Assembly: GCA_037367355.1 (NCBI GenBank)
Contig: CM074703.1
Location: 3,162,001 to 3,226,000 of the forward strand
Source of the DNA: Neoscytalidium dimidiatum
Taxonomy: Eukaryota > Ascomycota > Dothideomycetes > Botryosphaeriales > Botryosphaeriaceae
Reading direction: 5' to 3'
DNA length: 64,000 nt
Shown: piece by piece, positions 12,160 to 25,608 of the stretch
Numbering within the stretch: the first letter of the stretch is position 1
Layout of the letters: the number at the start of each line of letters is the position of its first letter
The notes under the pieces: model-generated
What the model saw: the letters and a program-made list of their open reading frames with translations, nothing else
Told to the model about the DNA's origin: nothing
Database searches by the model: none
Made by a program: the position numbers and the translations under genes

Positions 12160-15034
12160 ATGGGGAAGAAGAGGACTGCCTCTGAATCGCGCCACGGTGC
12201 CGATAAGCCCTTCCAGAAGCACGACAAGGGCCACAACAAGCCCAGAGACCAGCATCATGGAGCCCGCGGCTTCAAGTCTGCGCCGGGCGCACAGAAGACC
12301 TCTCTGGTAAAAATTACAGCTTCCCTGTTGGTTCAATCTTTCTAACGTGCGCGCGCAGACCTTCCAACCTTGTCCGGACTGGCATGCCGCCGAATTGCCT
12401 CCAATTTCCATCGCTGATGATGTCGTTCCTCCGCCGCGCTCACTTCTCGACGAAGTCCATCAGCACGCCGATTCCCTGCTCGAGGCAGAGAACAAGACCT
12501 ATGCCGATAGGAACATGTCTGCCGACTCGTCCCACAAGTTTTTGTCCACCATCATGTCCTCTGGTACCCTGGAAGATAAGGTCTCAGCCTTGACACTGTT
12601 GATTCAAGAGTCGCCGCTGCACACAATGAAGGCCTTCGAGAATCTGCTGAATTTAGCCAGGAAGAAGAGCAGGAACCAGGCACTGCTTGCGTTGAGCGCG
12701 CTGAAGGATCTGCTTGGCCAAGGTGTTGTGCTGCCGCCAGACAGGAAGCTCCGCTCTTTCGTCAAACAACCCGCCGTGCTTGCCGCCTTCTCTGGAAGTA
12801 ACTCAAACTGGAAGAAGGGCCAGCGCTTACCTCCTGGTGTCGAAGAAGTCCATTTGATTGTCTGGGCATATGAGGACTGGCTGAAGAGGACATACTTCGA
12901 GATGTTGAGGATTCTGGAGGGCTGGTGCAATGATGAAGTTGACTACTCGAGAAGTCGCGCCATCACTTTTGTCTACGAGCTGCTGAAGGAGAAGCCTGAA
13001 CAGGAAGAGAACTTGCTGAGGCTGCTCATCAATAAGCTAGGTGACAAGGAAAGGAAAATTGCATCCCGCGCCTCCTACCTGCTTCTTCAGCTGCAGAACT
13101 CGCATCCCGTCATGAAGAGCGTCATCATTAGTGCGATCGAATCTGAAAGCCTCTTCCGTCCTCACCAGAGCGCTCACGCGAAATACTACGCTATCATCAC
13201 CCTGAACCAGACCATCTTGAGCGCGAAAGACCCCGAGGTTGCGAATAAGTTGCTGGATATCTATTTTTCGCTTTTCCTGACTCTCCTCAAGAGCAGCCCG
13301 AAAGCAGATGCCAAGGGAGAGAACAAGGACCAGGGCGGTGGTGGTAAAGCAGGCAAGAAGGCCAAGCAGAAGGCCAAGGCCAAGGAGAGGGAACAAGAGC
13401 AGGCCAACAAGGCCGAGGTGGAATTGAACGACAAACTCATTGCTGGAATCTTGACGGGTGTGAACCGCGCCTTCCCGTATGCCAAGACTGACGATGTTGC
13501 TTTCGAGAAGCAACTCGACACCGTCTTCCGCGTTACTCACTCGTCAAACTTCAACACAGCCATTCAAGCTTTGCTGTTGATTCAGCAGATCTCGGCAACG
13601 AAGCACTTCTCTACCGACAGATTCTACCGGACACTGTACGAATCATTACTGGACCCTCGCCTCCTCACCTCCTCAAAACAGGTCATGTACCTAAACCTTC
13701 TCTACAAGTCCCTCAAGGCCGACGTCAGCATCAAGCGCGTCAAGGCATTCGTCAAGCGCCTGCTGCAGGTCATCACCCTCCACGAACCGCCATTCGTCTG
13801 CGGCGTGCTCTACCTCATCTACGAGCTCACCAAAACTTTCCCGAGCATCAAAACGATGCTCGAGACGCCCGAACTGAACGACGACGACGAAGAAGAGCAC
13901 TTCGTCGACGCCCCAGAAGACGGCGACGAGGCCGCCGCCGCCGCCCAACCACCCGTGGTATCGAAACCGTCCTCCAACGCGCCCCGCTACGACGGCCGCA
14001 AGCGCGACCCGGAGCACGCGCACGCCGACATCAGCTGCCTGTGGGACCTGACGCCGCTGGCGCAGCACTTCCACCCCAGCGTGTCGCTGTTCGCGTCGCG
14101 CCTCCTGCACGACATGGCCGCGATGCCGCCCAAGCCGGACCCGACGCTGCACTCGCTGATGCACTTCCTCGACCGCTTCGCGTACCGCAACGCCAAGGGC
14201 GCGGCGGGCGGCGGCGGCGGCGCTGGCCGCGCGCAGGCGCCCCGCGGCGCCTCCGTCATGCAGCCCATGGCCGGCAGCGCGACCCGCGCGGACCTGCTCA
14301 TCCGGTCGCGCGAGGGCGCGCGCGCCGAGGCGCCGCTCAACAGCGAGGCGTTCTGGCGCAAGAGGGTCGAGGACGTGCCGGCCGACGAGGTGTTCTTCCA
14401 CCGGTACTTCGAGAGGAGCGGGAAGGCGGGGGAGAAGGGCAGGAAGAAGAAGGGCGGTGCGGACGAGGAGGAGGGGGGGGGCGGGAGCGATGCGGAGGAG
14501 CAGGAGATTTGGAAGGCGTTGGTCGGGAGCCGTCCGGATGTGGCGGGGCCGGACGAGGAGAGCGACGAGGAGCTGGAGGAGTTGGAGGAGCTGATGGGGG
14601 TGGGCGAGGATGAGAGCGATAGCGAGGGCGATGGAGATGGCGGTGTGATCATTGCGGATGCGCCGGATGAAGACGAGGACGACGAGGAGATGGTAGATGT
14701 GGACGAGGGCAAGAAGGCTGGCAAGGACGAGGATGCGGGAAGCGAGGCTGGATTCGAGTTCGACGACGGTGACGAGGGTGCGTTCGTTGGCAGTGACGAG
14801 GAGTTGGAGCTGCCGAGCGATTTCGACTGGGAAGATGCCGAGGACGATGAGGAAGAGGAGAAGCCGTCGAAGAAGGGCAAGAAGGGCAAGAAGGATGCCG
14901 AACCGGAAGCTGAAGCGGACGAGGAAGGTAAAGGCAAGAGGGGGAAGAAGAGGAGGAAGCTTAAGCACTTGCCGACGTTCGCGAGCGCTGAGGACTATGC
15001 GAAGTTGCTGGGAGATGATAGCGATGGGTATTAG
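12160..15034 (+). CDS. MAK21: Ribosome biogenesis protein Mak21/Noc1 (CBF/Mak21 family)
   Basis: Nucleolar factor that with Noc2 accompanies early 60S pre-ribosomes. Two exons, 12160-12306 and 12359-15034 (52-bp intron ending gcgcgcag), 940 residues. The basic N-terminus MGKKRTASESRHGADKPFQK is followed by HEAT-like helices from about residue 110, then the CBF/Mak21 domain around residues 430-640 (landmarks FNTAIQALLLIQQIS, LLDPRLLTSSKQVMYLNLLY, PFVCGVLYLIYELTKTFPS). The last ~250 residues are alternating acidic and Lys-rich runs, including long Asp/Glu stretches, as in yeast Mak21. A Lys/Ala-rich insert near residue 385-410 interrupts the helical region. Divergent to TRP4. Confidence 0.94.
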
Positions 15035-16635
15035 ACGAATGAGCGAGTCTCTGGTTCAGGGTGAAAGTACTGGTATAGGGAAAATGGGATGTTTCATGTA
15101 CAGGAAATGGCGTTCTTTTCTTCTTCTCACAGGGGGATCAAATGGGATTGGACGAGACGAGACGAGAATGAGCTCTGTCGCTCGGAGACGTGCCTATTCA
15201 GATACCAGTGTGCATAATAAACGGGGTTGATGTTCATGTTGACTAAAATCTCGTCTTCTTGGTCCTACATCTATGCCCTCGCCAGTTTTCGATGCATTCG
15301 ATGCTTTCTCAAGAATTTCAACACCGTGATTTTCATTGCTCGCAATGGGACATCCGTGATTCTTTTTTTTTTTTTTTGTTTCAGCAAGTTTTCGTGCAGT
15401 GCGGACAGATATCAAACCATGCTATTTTCGTTGCACCGTAGAGGACAGATTATTGTCCAGAGCTAAACAAAGACTATAGATCAAGCGTCCCTTAATCGCT
15501 CAGGGATCTTGAGGCGCGTGCTGTGATTTGTAGGTACATGGGAAGAATTTCCGAATAGCCTTGGGGCGGGCTCAAATGTATTGGGCAAAGAAGATCAGAA
15601 GACGAAGGAAGGATCACAGAGAGGGACTCTGAAGGATTGGACGTGACCCAAATGAAACGGGATCGATTCTTGTTGCTTGCTTTGAAGGGAGTGGGTTGGG
15701 GTGACAACGCATCAAGGGCGGTGGTCGAGGCAAACTGGACGATTAAAATTTTCCTGTTGGGCAGGCGTGCAGTGCATATCCGATGGTGTCCGAGACGAAT
15801 GGAGAAGCAATATGGCGGACAAGAAAGCGGACTGGAGGATGTTACAGGGACGTTCGATGACGCGATATGTCTATACGAGTTGCGCTGAGGAAAGCACGAG
15901 GTGGCAGAGGATAGCTGGCGGTCGGGTAAGAGGTGCTTATCATCATCTGCGAATTTGCGCCGTCGGCAGGTTATAATTGTTTGGCAGTGGGCGTCGATAG
16001 GTCATGTTTGAGCAGTTATCAAAGCGGTGAAGCAGAGTTGATGAGGTTGGATAGAGTCAAAGCCGGATTGAGTTTGGGAGCCTGAGGCAACGTGCAGGAT
16101 ACGTATACCTGATCAGGGTAGTGATTGGAGGTGGACCTGCGTTAGTTCTTGGACGGAGCGGAGCCGGTCTATCGAGTGGATTGGCAAAGCCGCGACAAGG
16201 CGCGGGCGGCGGCGGGAAGAGATGGACGAAAGAGGCGCTGGGAAGTCGTTGGGCGGGAAAACAGGCGGACAGGCCGGGTTCCCAATGCCGTTTCGGGGAG
16301 CTTGATGTCGATATCGCAATCTTGCTCGGGTCGCGCGTGGGGAGCAGCAGCAGGGCAGCCTCACATATAATCTCTGGTCGTCCTTAGCGCGATCCTGTAG
16401 TGAGTCGCCCATCTTCTCCATCCACTTCTTCGAGCCATCTCGCAGCAGCAGCACAGGTGGACGGAAACGCAGGCCGACGGCAACAGAGACCGAGGGAAAC
16501 ACACGGCTCAAAGCAGACCGAAGAACAGCATCTAGCGCGGTCGGCGGGCTTTGACACGACCCGATCTCGCGCGCACGTGGAGGGGCAACTGCCCTTGTGG
16601 GGCTCCGACTTTCGCACCTGCATCGCGGGGTGCCA
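15035..16635. other. Intergenic, 1.6 kb
   Basis: Contains the MAK21 3' end, a poly-T run near 15363-15377, and the upstream region of the hydroxyacid reductase. No supported gene. Confidence 0.5.
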
Positions 16636-19410
16636 ATGACACACGCCGCCAAACCGGCCCAGACGACATTTAATATCCTTTCTTCTATTCGCTCTACACG
16701 ACGACGACTATTCTCGACCTCACCCGCCTCGACCTCCTCTCGCCGCTTCAACTTCCAGTCCTACGTCAGCCCCCACACTGCCAGCAAGACCGTACCTGCC
16801 CGGACGAACGGCCCGCGCATTTCAGCCGGAATCTTCAACCCCAGACTTTTCCATTCCAGCACCTGTAACCCCCAGAGCACAGCCGCCGCAGCAATGGGCA
16901 AGCCTAAGGCTCTCCTACTGGGCGAAATCGACCAGTGAGTACACGTACCTGTTCAATCGTCAACAAGCCACCCACCAGCAGGCGCCCGCAGGGAGCGAGC
17001 ACAGCCTGCCTGCACCGGCATGGACCCGCAGCACCTTGCGTGACGCCGTATACCTGCAGAATCCTCCGATCCCTGTTTTTCACGCACTTCCCCCTCCTCC
17101 GTTCATGCGTGCCAATCTGACTGTGATCATCTACAGCGCCAAGGCCACCTGGGAAGCCTTGTCCGACGTCGCTGAGCTGGTGAGGCCGACTGCGAAGAAC
17201 AGGGCCGAGTTCATCGAGGAATGTAGGGCTGGCAAGCTCGATGGCGTCGTTGCTGCCTACCGCACTTTTGGCAGCATTGCCATCACCGGTCTAATCGACG
17301 AGGAGCTCGTCAACGCTCTGCCCGAGAGCTTGAAGTTCATTGCCCACAACGGTGAGTTGGGCCTTCTTTTGCTTTGTTAGCACTTGTTTCTGCAATTTGC
17401 CTCTTCAAGGCACCATTCACACTTTAGGCCCTCAATTTATCTCACCTAGCATGCAACATGCTGGATATGACTGCGCTCGAGTCCGACATCATGGCCGCAA
17501 AAATGCTTACATCGCCACTTCATGTCCACGCGTCGGAGTAGATTCTGGGTCGCTAACAGCCATCAAGGTGCTGGATACGACCAAGTTGATGTCTACGCCT
17601 GCAAGGCCCGTGGCATCCGTGTCTCCAACGTACCATCGATACCCGACGATGCCACCGCTGATGTCAACATGTTCCTGATCCTCGGTGCTCTGCGTGGTTT
17701 CAACGCATCGATGCTGGCCCTGCGCGCCGGTCAGTGGCGCGGCAACCCTCCGCCGCCGCTCGGCCACGACCCTGAGGGCAAGGTCTTAGGTATCCTGGGA
17801 ATGGGTGGCATCGGCCGCAACCTCAAGAAGAAGGCCGAAGCATTCGGCATGTCCGTCATCTATCACAACCGCCGCAAGCTGAGCGATGAGCAGTCCGGTG
17901 GTGCTGAGTATGTGAGCTTTGACGATTTGCTGGCAAGGAGCGACGTGCTCAGTCTCAACCTGCCTCTCAACGTAAGTCAAACCTCTCCTCTTCCAACAGA
18001 ACACCACAATCCCTTTCGCAGAACTCACCTTGTTCTGGTCCTTCCCCTATTTTCCTCCTGGATCGTCTCGTTTTCCTTCCGTCTCGTTCCTCGCTCGCTC
18101 GCTTCCTTCCCCTTCTCGCTCGGTTGCCGTTTTCGGCTATCTCACCAAACCGGCTCTCGTCCCGGTAAGACGAGACGGACCAGAGATTTGGGAGAACGAT
18201 TTCCGAGATTCTTCCCCGTCCTCCACCAGGCCTTCCACTATTCCCCTTTTTTCTTCGTCACCTCCCTTCCACCGGTGTTCCAGAACCCTTGCCATCACAC
18301 AATCATCATCATCATCATCATCCTGCACAGAGTCACACTTCCCGATCATCCCCGAAATGTGCAATCTACCATGCCAACTTACTCAACCTCAATCCCTTCA
18401 CATGTCCCACGCACAAAGATACACAGCCACAGGAGGAGATTGCACTGTCTTTCGCACCACCCACCAACCTCCGGCACCTGGCCTCCTCAACTCCGAACGA
18501 GGATTGTAGGAGGAGGAGAGTGCCGTTCAGACGCCAAATATACACACCCCAACCCTTCCACATCCAAATATATATCTCCTGCCATCCCGGAAAGCTCGTA
18601 TATTAACCAATTTCTCGCCAAATATAGAAGAACACGCGCCACATCATCTCCGCGCCGCAATTCGCCAAGATGAAGCGCGGCGTCGTCATCGTCAACACGG
18701 CGCGGGGTGCAGTGATGGATGAAGACGCGCTGGTGAAGGCTCTCGAGAGCGGGCAAGTCGCGTCGGCCGGCTTGGACGTGTACGAGGAGGAGCCAAAGGT
18801 GCACCCGGGCCTGATCGCGAACCCGCACGTCATGCTCGTGCCGCACATGGGGACGTGGACCGTCGAGGTATGTTAAGATTTCCTCTGTATCATATATGCC
18901 CCTCCATCTCCGCTCTGGAATATGAGGGGTGGTGTTCTGGAAGGTTAGGCGCTGTGGGGTCGGGGGTTTCTGCTTCGTTGCCCGTCGATGACCGGTGGAG
19001 CTCTCGCCCTCCTCTCGAGACGAGGGACCCGTTCGTCGTTCTCACCGGCGAGATACGCGAAGGCGACCGTTTCGCGCGTAGCGAGAAGGAAGAAGGGGCA
19101 TCCCTTCACTCGCCTTTTCTCGCTCGCCCGTTCGCCTCTTTTCGCGAAGAAAGGGGACGCAGGAGAGCGCCGACGATGCCCAACGGAACTTTTCTGGAAG
19201 CTCACGTGGTGCTTCGCAAATCAACCCACCCACCCACCCAGTCGATTTGTAGATCGCATTTTTGGTCGTTGGAATCGAAGACTGATTTGCTGACGATCCT
19301 TTTCCCAGACCCAAACCAAGATGGAGGAATGGACGATCGGGAACGTGCGCGCGGCGCTCGAGAAGGGCAGGGTTAACAGCATCGTGCCCGAGCAGGAAGA
19401 CATGCAGTGA
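16636..19410 (+). CDS. GOR1: D-2-hydroxyacid dehydrogenase (glyoxylate reductase type)
   Basis: NAD(P)H-dependent reductase of glyoxylate/hydroxypyruvate or related 2-keto acids. Five exons: 16636-16934, 17137-17351, 17568-17971, 18628-18867 and 19309-19410; 419 residues from the first ATG, 333 from the internal Met at 16894 (MGKPKALLLGEIDH), where the enzyme fold begins. The extra 86 residues are rich in Arg, Ser and Thr with few acids, as in a mitochondrial targeting peptide. Fold landmarks: NGAGYDQVDVYACKARGI, the nucleotide motif GILGMGGIGR, the catalytic Arg in VNTARGAV, Glu in LDVYEEEP and His in LVPHMGT. Introns are 202, 216, 656 and 441 bp, far longer than the 50-90 bp common in this window. 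GOR1 is the closest yeast name; substrate not proven. Confidence 0.9.
18302..18322. repeat. (ATC)n microsatellite in an intron
   Basis: Seven consecutive ATC triplets within the 656-bp third intron of the hydroxyacid reductase gene, in a strongly pyrimidine-biased stretch. Confidence 0.85.
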
Positions 19411-20311
19411 AGACGACAAGACGAATGATCGGTCTCGGATGATTTACGCTGCGGAAAGGACTTTGAACTAGATAGATCTCTTCGTTACTGGTTTCTCGCT
19501 AGAAAAGCCGTTCATCATGGCCATCTCGCTGATGAGCGAACGGGTTCTGCTCTCTTTGATTGACGGAAAAGGGGTCGCGGTTCTTAGGTTGGTGCGAGCG
19601 CCTTCATTGGATTTTCCGCCTTCTGGAGGGGGGAACGACGGCGAGCGCGAAGAATTATAGAAGAGAAAAAGACATAAGAAGCAAAGACCACTGTCGCTCA
19701 TCACGGCGTTCCCGTTGCTGATTGCTGCCGTTACTGGTATAATGACGATGAGAGAGCGTGCACGCTTCTCATCCCGCATCCGCACAACCAGCACATACAC
19801 ACCCACTCTCTCTCTTTCTCCTTCCCTCTCTCTCGCCACACCACACCCTGCCCCAAGCAGAACGACAGGCTGGCCAGCTCTTTCCTGCTTATGCCACCCT
19901 ACCATGCCCTTATTACCCTCAATACCAGTCCAGACCTCCGGGTTTCGGGCCAATGTGCGCTCGAAACCTTCCGTAACCCCTGCGTCTCGAACGATCTCAC
20001 CACAAGAAGGCACCTGCCCTTCTGCCCCGTTGGTAAGACCCAAGAGATAAACCAAAAAAAAAAAAAAACACGCACACACACCAACCTAACTCAGGCCGCC
20101 TGGCTGCTTGCCTGGCGCTGCGCCACACGTATGCATGCATACCACCTTCCCGTACCCGCCCACACACACTCACACACTCACACCCTACACGCAAGCATAT
20201 GTTCCTGCCCGTGCCGAATCACGACACACACCATAATTTAAACCATGCTAATCATAGGATCACCGGTGCTAGCGCGGGTCAACCGGGCGAAGACGGGCGG
20301 CGCTAAGCCAT

Positions 20312-20392
20312 GACACACACATGCACACACGCGCACACACATGCACACATACATACTTACACACGCATGCACGCACGCACGCACGCGCTCGT
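20312..20392. repeat. Mixed (AC)n / (GCAC)n microsatellite
   Basis: Runs of acac, atgcacac and gcacgcac follow each other over about 80 bases; a related loose (AC)-rich run lies at 20160-20200. Confidence 0.85.
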
Positions 20393-20974
20393 GCATATTA
20401 TAGGCGAGGCAGCTCATCGATGACATACATCGACGAACGAGAGAAAAAAAAAAAATAAAAGGAACAGAAGGGATGGAGGGTGCCAAACGTCAAGGTGGGT
20501 AGAACGGAAGCGGTCTGCGGCCAGATACGCGGGTCCGCCGCTAACGAAAGCCCGTATACGGCGCAGGTCCAGTCAGTCAGCCATCACGGCGAGTCACTCC
20601 ATGTCTCTCTTTTTCTTTTTATTCTTCTTCTTTCTCCCCCCACCCCACTCCCCCATGTATGTACCTTTTTTGGTGCTTCCCGGTCCGCTGGGAATAGAGG
20701 GCGCGTAGCATGTGATATGACACCCAGCGGATATTTTGGCCTGGGCGCGGCCGTGAGCGAGCACGTGAGCTGAAAAAAAAATTGAAATAAAAAAAAAAGG
20801 TGCGGATCCAATAACGGGCCGCTTCCGGGGGAGGGAAGACAAAGCGCAATTTGGGGGAGACGGGGAAAGGTAAAATGGAGTAGGAGAAAGGATGAGAAAG
20901 AGGGCAGAGGTAAAATGGGGGAGAGTTCGGGAAGGGCTTGAAATTGTTTTATTGGGATGCCTTAATGCAAATCC

Positions 20975-20995
20975 CACACACACACACACACACAC

Positions 20996-21036
<41 letters not shown>
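20975..21036. repeat. Compound microsatellite (CA)11 then (CT)19
   Basis: A CA run of about 22 bases is followed after two bases by an uninterrupted CT run of 38 bases. Such long perfect runs are prone to length change. Confidence 0.95.
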
Positions 21037-21039
<3 letters not shown>

Positions 21040-24000
21040 GTAACTGCAGCGAAAGGGAGGGAGAGAAAAAAAAATAGAGGAAGGGCTATGCATCCAGCTT
21101 AGACATACGACCGGGTTTCGGGCGGCGGGAGATTGCTCGCGGCAGGCGAAGAGCTACGGCATGCAAGTGGACGGGACGCGGGAGATGAGTACACACGCTC
21201 ACTCACGCTCCCGCTGTGGCCTGCGGGCATTGCAGGACGGGAGGCGCCCGACCAGCCGGATGATGCCTTGCGCTTCCCGCGCTCCCGCAAATTAGTCCCG
21301 TTCGCTTTTTCTTTTACCGGCTAACTAACCGGGCGCCATTATCAAATCGCACACTTCGCGCATTTGCCAGACCCAAAGAAAACACGCTGACACGGCCCTG
21401 GGCGAGGGGAACGACGAGCGGCACGAGACCCATGTGCGTGGCGCCCTCCAGCCGTTCAATGGCGATTGCGTGGCCAGGTATTGGCTCCTCACACCCGGGA
21501 TGGTGACTTTGGAACCGACAATTGCCGACCCGGATGCTGCCGCCTGCGTATGGAAGAGAGTGATGAGAGAGATTTGCGACCCAGAGAACGCCGGGAGAAG
21601 ATTACTGGAACAATGTCAGAAAGGACGAGCCGCCCTCCCATGTCATCATCGGCAGCATGTGCCCGAACGAATCAAGGCGGCAAAAGAGGACAGATGGTAA
21701 GAGCGGCACGTGCCTTGAGCGATCGTCTTGTTGGAAAGGAAAAGGGAAAAACTTAACTGGCGGGGTGCTGATAATCGGCCGGCCGCATGAATGTCAATGA
21801 CGAAAAGAGGGAAAATCGTCAATACATCCAATTTCCCCATCTTCTTCTCGTTCCCACCTCGCTCCCCATTACCGGCCCGTCTCGCTCTCACGATTCCCAC
21901 TGCCCGACCTACGCCGCGCGCCACGGGGAATAGAACGGAGCGCGCTCCGTCTGAGCATGAGAGAAGACACCGCAACAGAGGGCGGAGAAACGGCAGTGTT
22001 TCGGGGAAATCGGGAGGAGCGCTGTGATTGAGGAAGAGGTTGGATTATTATTATTGCAGTCCAACTTTGGATAATCGTCCCGTTCTTTTTTTGTTGCACC
22101 ATTGCCTCGCGCCGGCCCCGCGCCGGGCGCCAACAGGTGCCTGTCGGCTCGCTCCCCTCGTTCGGGCTCACCGGCGCCCGGCGCTGCGGAGACCAAACGC
22201 GTCGCTCATCGTCGCCCTTGGACTCGACGGTCAGCTCTCGCTACCTGAGCGAATGGACCGATAGCGGGGCCTTTGTAAGAGCTGATAGGGAAGTCTTATG
22301 CGATGCCAGGTCGTAAGCTCGTGAATACAGCCTGTAGGTGACCACCCGCCTGGAAAACTCCGAGAGTCCTGGATGGCTGTTTTGGCGGCATGCGCTTTCC
22401 ATTCCCTTGGTAGGGTTGACAATCGTGGTGGAGGCCCAAGTAGCAAGTTGGCGAGTCAAGACGGAGACACAGCCATGGTTGAACGGCCCAGGACCATGGC
22501 CATTGGCAGCACGCTTGACACATGGATAGAGCTTCTGCATCATGGTTTCCTGTGCTCGGGTTGTGCCCAGAAGCTACCAGCTGTATTAAGGACCAAGGAT
22601 TGTTGCCTGTTCTGGGAATCGACTCAGTAGTGAAGTCTAATACGGACCGACTGCCGGCCCTACCGCTGGCTACGGCGATTCAAGCTTCGTATGATCTGCA
22701 CGCTGTTTCGTTCGTGTCCCCTTCCACCCGTGCTGAGCTACTGCATGTGCCGACGTGTTAGTCCCGCGCGTATCGCGTGGCATCTTGGACGCTTCGAACG
22801 ACGGAGCGCAGGGAAAAAGAACAGGTCGATAAATTTAGACTGTGAAATTTGGCATACGCGTACGAGATGGGACAGGCGGAACGGAATCAATAAAAACTAA
22901 TGAGTATGATGCAAACGACATTTCGCTTGATGCCAAGGAATGGAGGTCCCGCGGCCGCGGGTGCGCCTGAACGGCCCCAGGTGTCGATTCACTCACGTGT
23001 CGACGGGAGCTCGTTTTCGGCTTCGACTTCGGAACCGGCCAACGGTGGTGGTGGCTCTCTCGAGTAGTGATGGTGGCGGCCAACGGGATGGCCGTTTGTC
23101 CAATGCTCTTTTGACTCTCAGGCGTGAGGCCGCACCCTGCGAATGTGGGATCCTGTCAATCATCTCGTCAATAGTTGCTCCCATTCACGTGCAACATCCC
23201 CTGTCCTAGTCAGCGAATCTTCACGTTCTTGGGCTTCTCCACACAGGCGGATGCGCCGACGCGACGAACGAGGCGCATGCGGGTCTGTGACCCCTACGCT
23301 GAACCCATCCAGAACTTGCCGGATTGGTCCGTGGTTGGTGGAAAGTCGGGCGGCGGCTTGGGAGGGTGTTCGTGCGCTGCTATTGCTGCACCATCTTCTA
23401 CGAATAGCACGGCGGCTCGGTGCAGCCGGTGTGCTGGAAATGCTCTACAGGCCCACTTGGCAGGTTTGGGACAAGTCATAAACAGAGCTCCCGGATGCGT
23501 GAGTGGTGGTGACGGAGAGATCGCCAGTCAAAGCGGCGGGGCTCGGTCTGTGGGCGCTGTATCAGGTTCTCAACTTCAACCCCTCGCCCCTCCAACTGCC
23601 CCTCTCTGGAAGGCACGGGCAGCCAGAAAGTCATTGAGCAGGAACAAGAACTCCCGTGGAGAGGCCGGGGCTCCGAAGCTGACGCTTGCAATCGGCACCG
23701 CGGCTACGCACGGGTGTCGCGGCGTGCCAATCCCGCCTGTACGCGCCTGCAAGCAGGGCGGAGGCGGGCAATGGGCAAGAAACGCGGGCGGAGCGTTGGA
23801 GTGGGTGGAGAGGCTGGTGGTGCAATTGGGCTGGCGGGGAGGGCAGCGGCGTGCAATGGCTCGATTTCCATGGCCTGGATGCGCAAGCGTTTGGCCAAAT
23901 GCGGGTGAGTGAGCATTAGGGAGACGGGTATTGTCAGCGTAACGGGCAGGGGTGGAGTCAGCTGTATGGCGAGTTTGGCCAATTAGCCGACAGCGAGATC

Positions 24001-25038
24001 TCGGCTGGCACAGGCAGTGAACACTCGCTAGAAGCTGGCGCTCTCCTTCTCGAAGGCAGGCCTGCTAGGTTTGCCCCTGAAGCGTTGATCGAGATCGCCG
24101 AGCTAGTCCTTGTAATATTCCCGCTGCGAACTTGACCGGTATGCCCGGACGCAGGATTGGAGTGCGGCGCGGCTCATTCCTGGAAGCTGGTAAAGAGATT
24201 CTAGCTGATAGCTGGCTCCACTACGTACGTATGTAGGCATTCGCTGAAACTGGACGGCGGGGCAGCGGCCCTGCAGGGCAGTGATGGTCCAAAGCCAGCA
24301 CAGCGGTGTGGAGAGCAGGGCGTGGGCGGCGGATAATAGCAGCCGTCTGTTAAGGCAGGAGGTTCAGGGCCCGCCGGGTGGGCTCCAGCTCGGGCGCGCA
24401 CATGGACGGCACCGGGGCCCAGCGGCGGGTTCCCAGGAACATGAGCGCGGGCAGATGTGTCAAGAGAGACAGGAGAGGCAGGCTGGGGAGAGAGAGACAG
24501 AGACGGAGAGAGAGAGAGAGCCACGAGGCGGTTCCTTGCGGATTGCCGTGGGCGCCGATGCTGGCCGCGTTCCCCGAACGTGCGCGCGGGCGATCTATAC
24601 CACCATGCTGCAGGCAATAATAACGTCCGTAAGCTTCACCAGGCCAGATGAGGTATTTAACAATGCGCAGGGACCACCCAACTGAACGTCGTATCTCCCC
24701 AGCTCTTCACGCACTCTCGGGTGATCTGGCGCCGCCGTTGAGCATCGCTGTGCGGGCGACAGCAGGGTGCACGCGGGCTGGACGGCGGCTGCGATTTGGG
24801 CGGCCGGGATCAGAGAGCAAGTGGGCGGGTTAGCTAGTGCGTGGGCGAGAGTGAGAGAGTGAGCTCGCGGTGGATCACGGGCGCAGGCGAGTTCTGGAAG
24901 AAGACATCCTGGGTCAGATCGCGGGCTGGTGGTTAATGTCACCGGCGTCGCTTCCTGAAGCAAGCACACGCTGCGGAGAATTGAGGACGGCGGCCGGTCA
25001 GCGTCCACGTCCAGCACGGCAAGACGGGCGCGGCAACG

Positions 25039-25074
25039 GGAGCTGGAGCTGGAGCTGGAGCTGGAGCTGGAGCT
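25039..25074. repeat. (GGAGCT)6 hexanucleotide repeat
   Basis: Six perfect copies of ggagct. Related GCT-containing hexamers recur at 25324-25355 and 25506-25556. Confidence 0.9.
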
Positions 25075-25505
25075 TGTGCAGGTGCCGTCTCCGTGAGCAA
25101 TGGTAATGGGTGGCGGGTCGGGGGGCGCAGCGCGCTGGCAGCCACAATCGTCTGATGTTCCGCCAGGCGCGCGCTCCTCCTGGATCGCCGGGTCGCGCAG
25201 TGACGTGAGTAGGGTGGTGATGCGCGTTGCGCGCTGGAGGATGAGAGGATTGGCGGGCGCCGTTGAGCGGGCGGCGGGCGTTTGGGCCGGCGGCGGAGGG
25301 CCGAACTGGCGCTGGCACTGGCCGGTGCTGTCGCTGGTGCTGGTGCTGGTACTAGCACTCTCGCACAGGCTCTGGCGCTGGCAGCAGCAGCAGCGGTAGC
25401 AGCAGCAGGCTCAAGCTTTCCCGGCGCCCTTCTCGAAGCTGCGTGCCGGGGGAGCGGTGCGTGCGTGCTGAGGGCTGCTCCGTGAGCCGGCTGCTCTGCG
25501 GCCTG

Positions 25506-25556
25506 GTGCTGAGTGCTGGTGCTGAGTGCTGGTGCTGGTGCTGGTGCTGGTGCTGT
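25506..25556. repeat. (GGTGCT)n repeat
   Basis: Copies of ggtgct alternating with gagtgct. It follows the ggagct array by about 450 bases, suggesting repeated local slippage. Confidence 0.85.
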
Positions 25557-25575
25557 GCCACTCACTTACTACTTA

Positions 25576-25576
<1 letters not shown>

Positions 25577-25608
<32 letters not shown>

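Noticed and set aside
13691..14968. 425- and 316-residue antisense frames over MAK21
   Set aside because: They are reverse images of the Glu/Lys-rich acidic tail and have only Leu/Ser low complexity.
18030..18509. 159-residue frame inside the long reductase intron
   Set aside because: Pro/Ser-rich reading of a pyrimidine-biased intron; splice sites on both sides join the enzyme perfectly.
20975..21036. CRISPR-like or centromeric array
   Set aside because: It is a simple dinucleotide microsatellite without spacers in a eukaryotic genome.
23175..23912. 245-residue frame in the gene desert
   Set aside because: Composition is Arg/Gly/Ala-biased as expected of GC-rich non-coding DNA; there are no domains, and overlapping frames of similar length exist on both strands.
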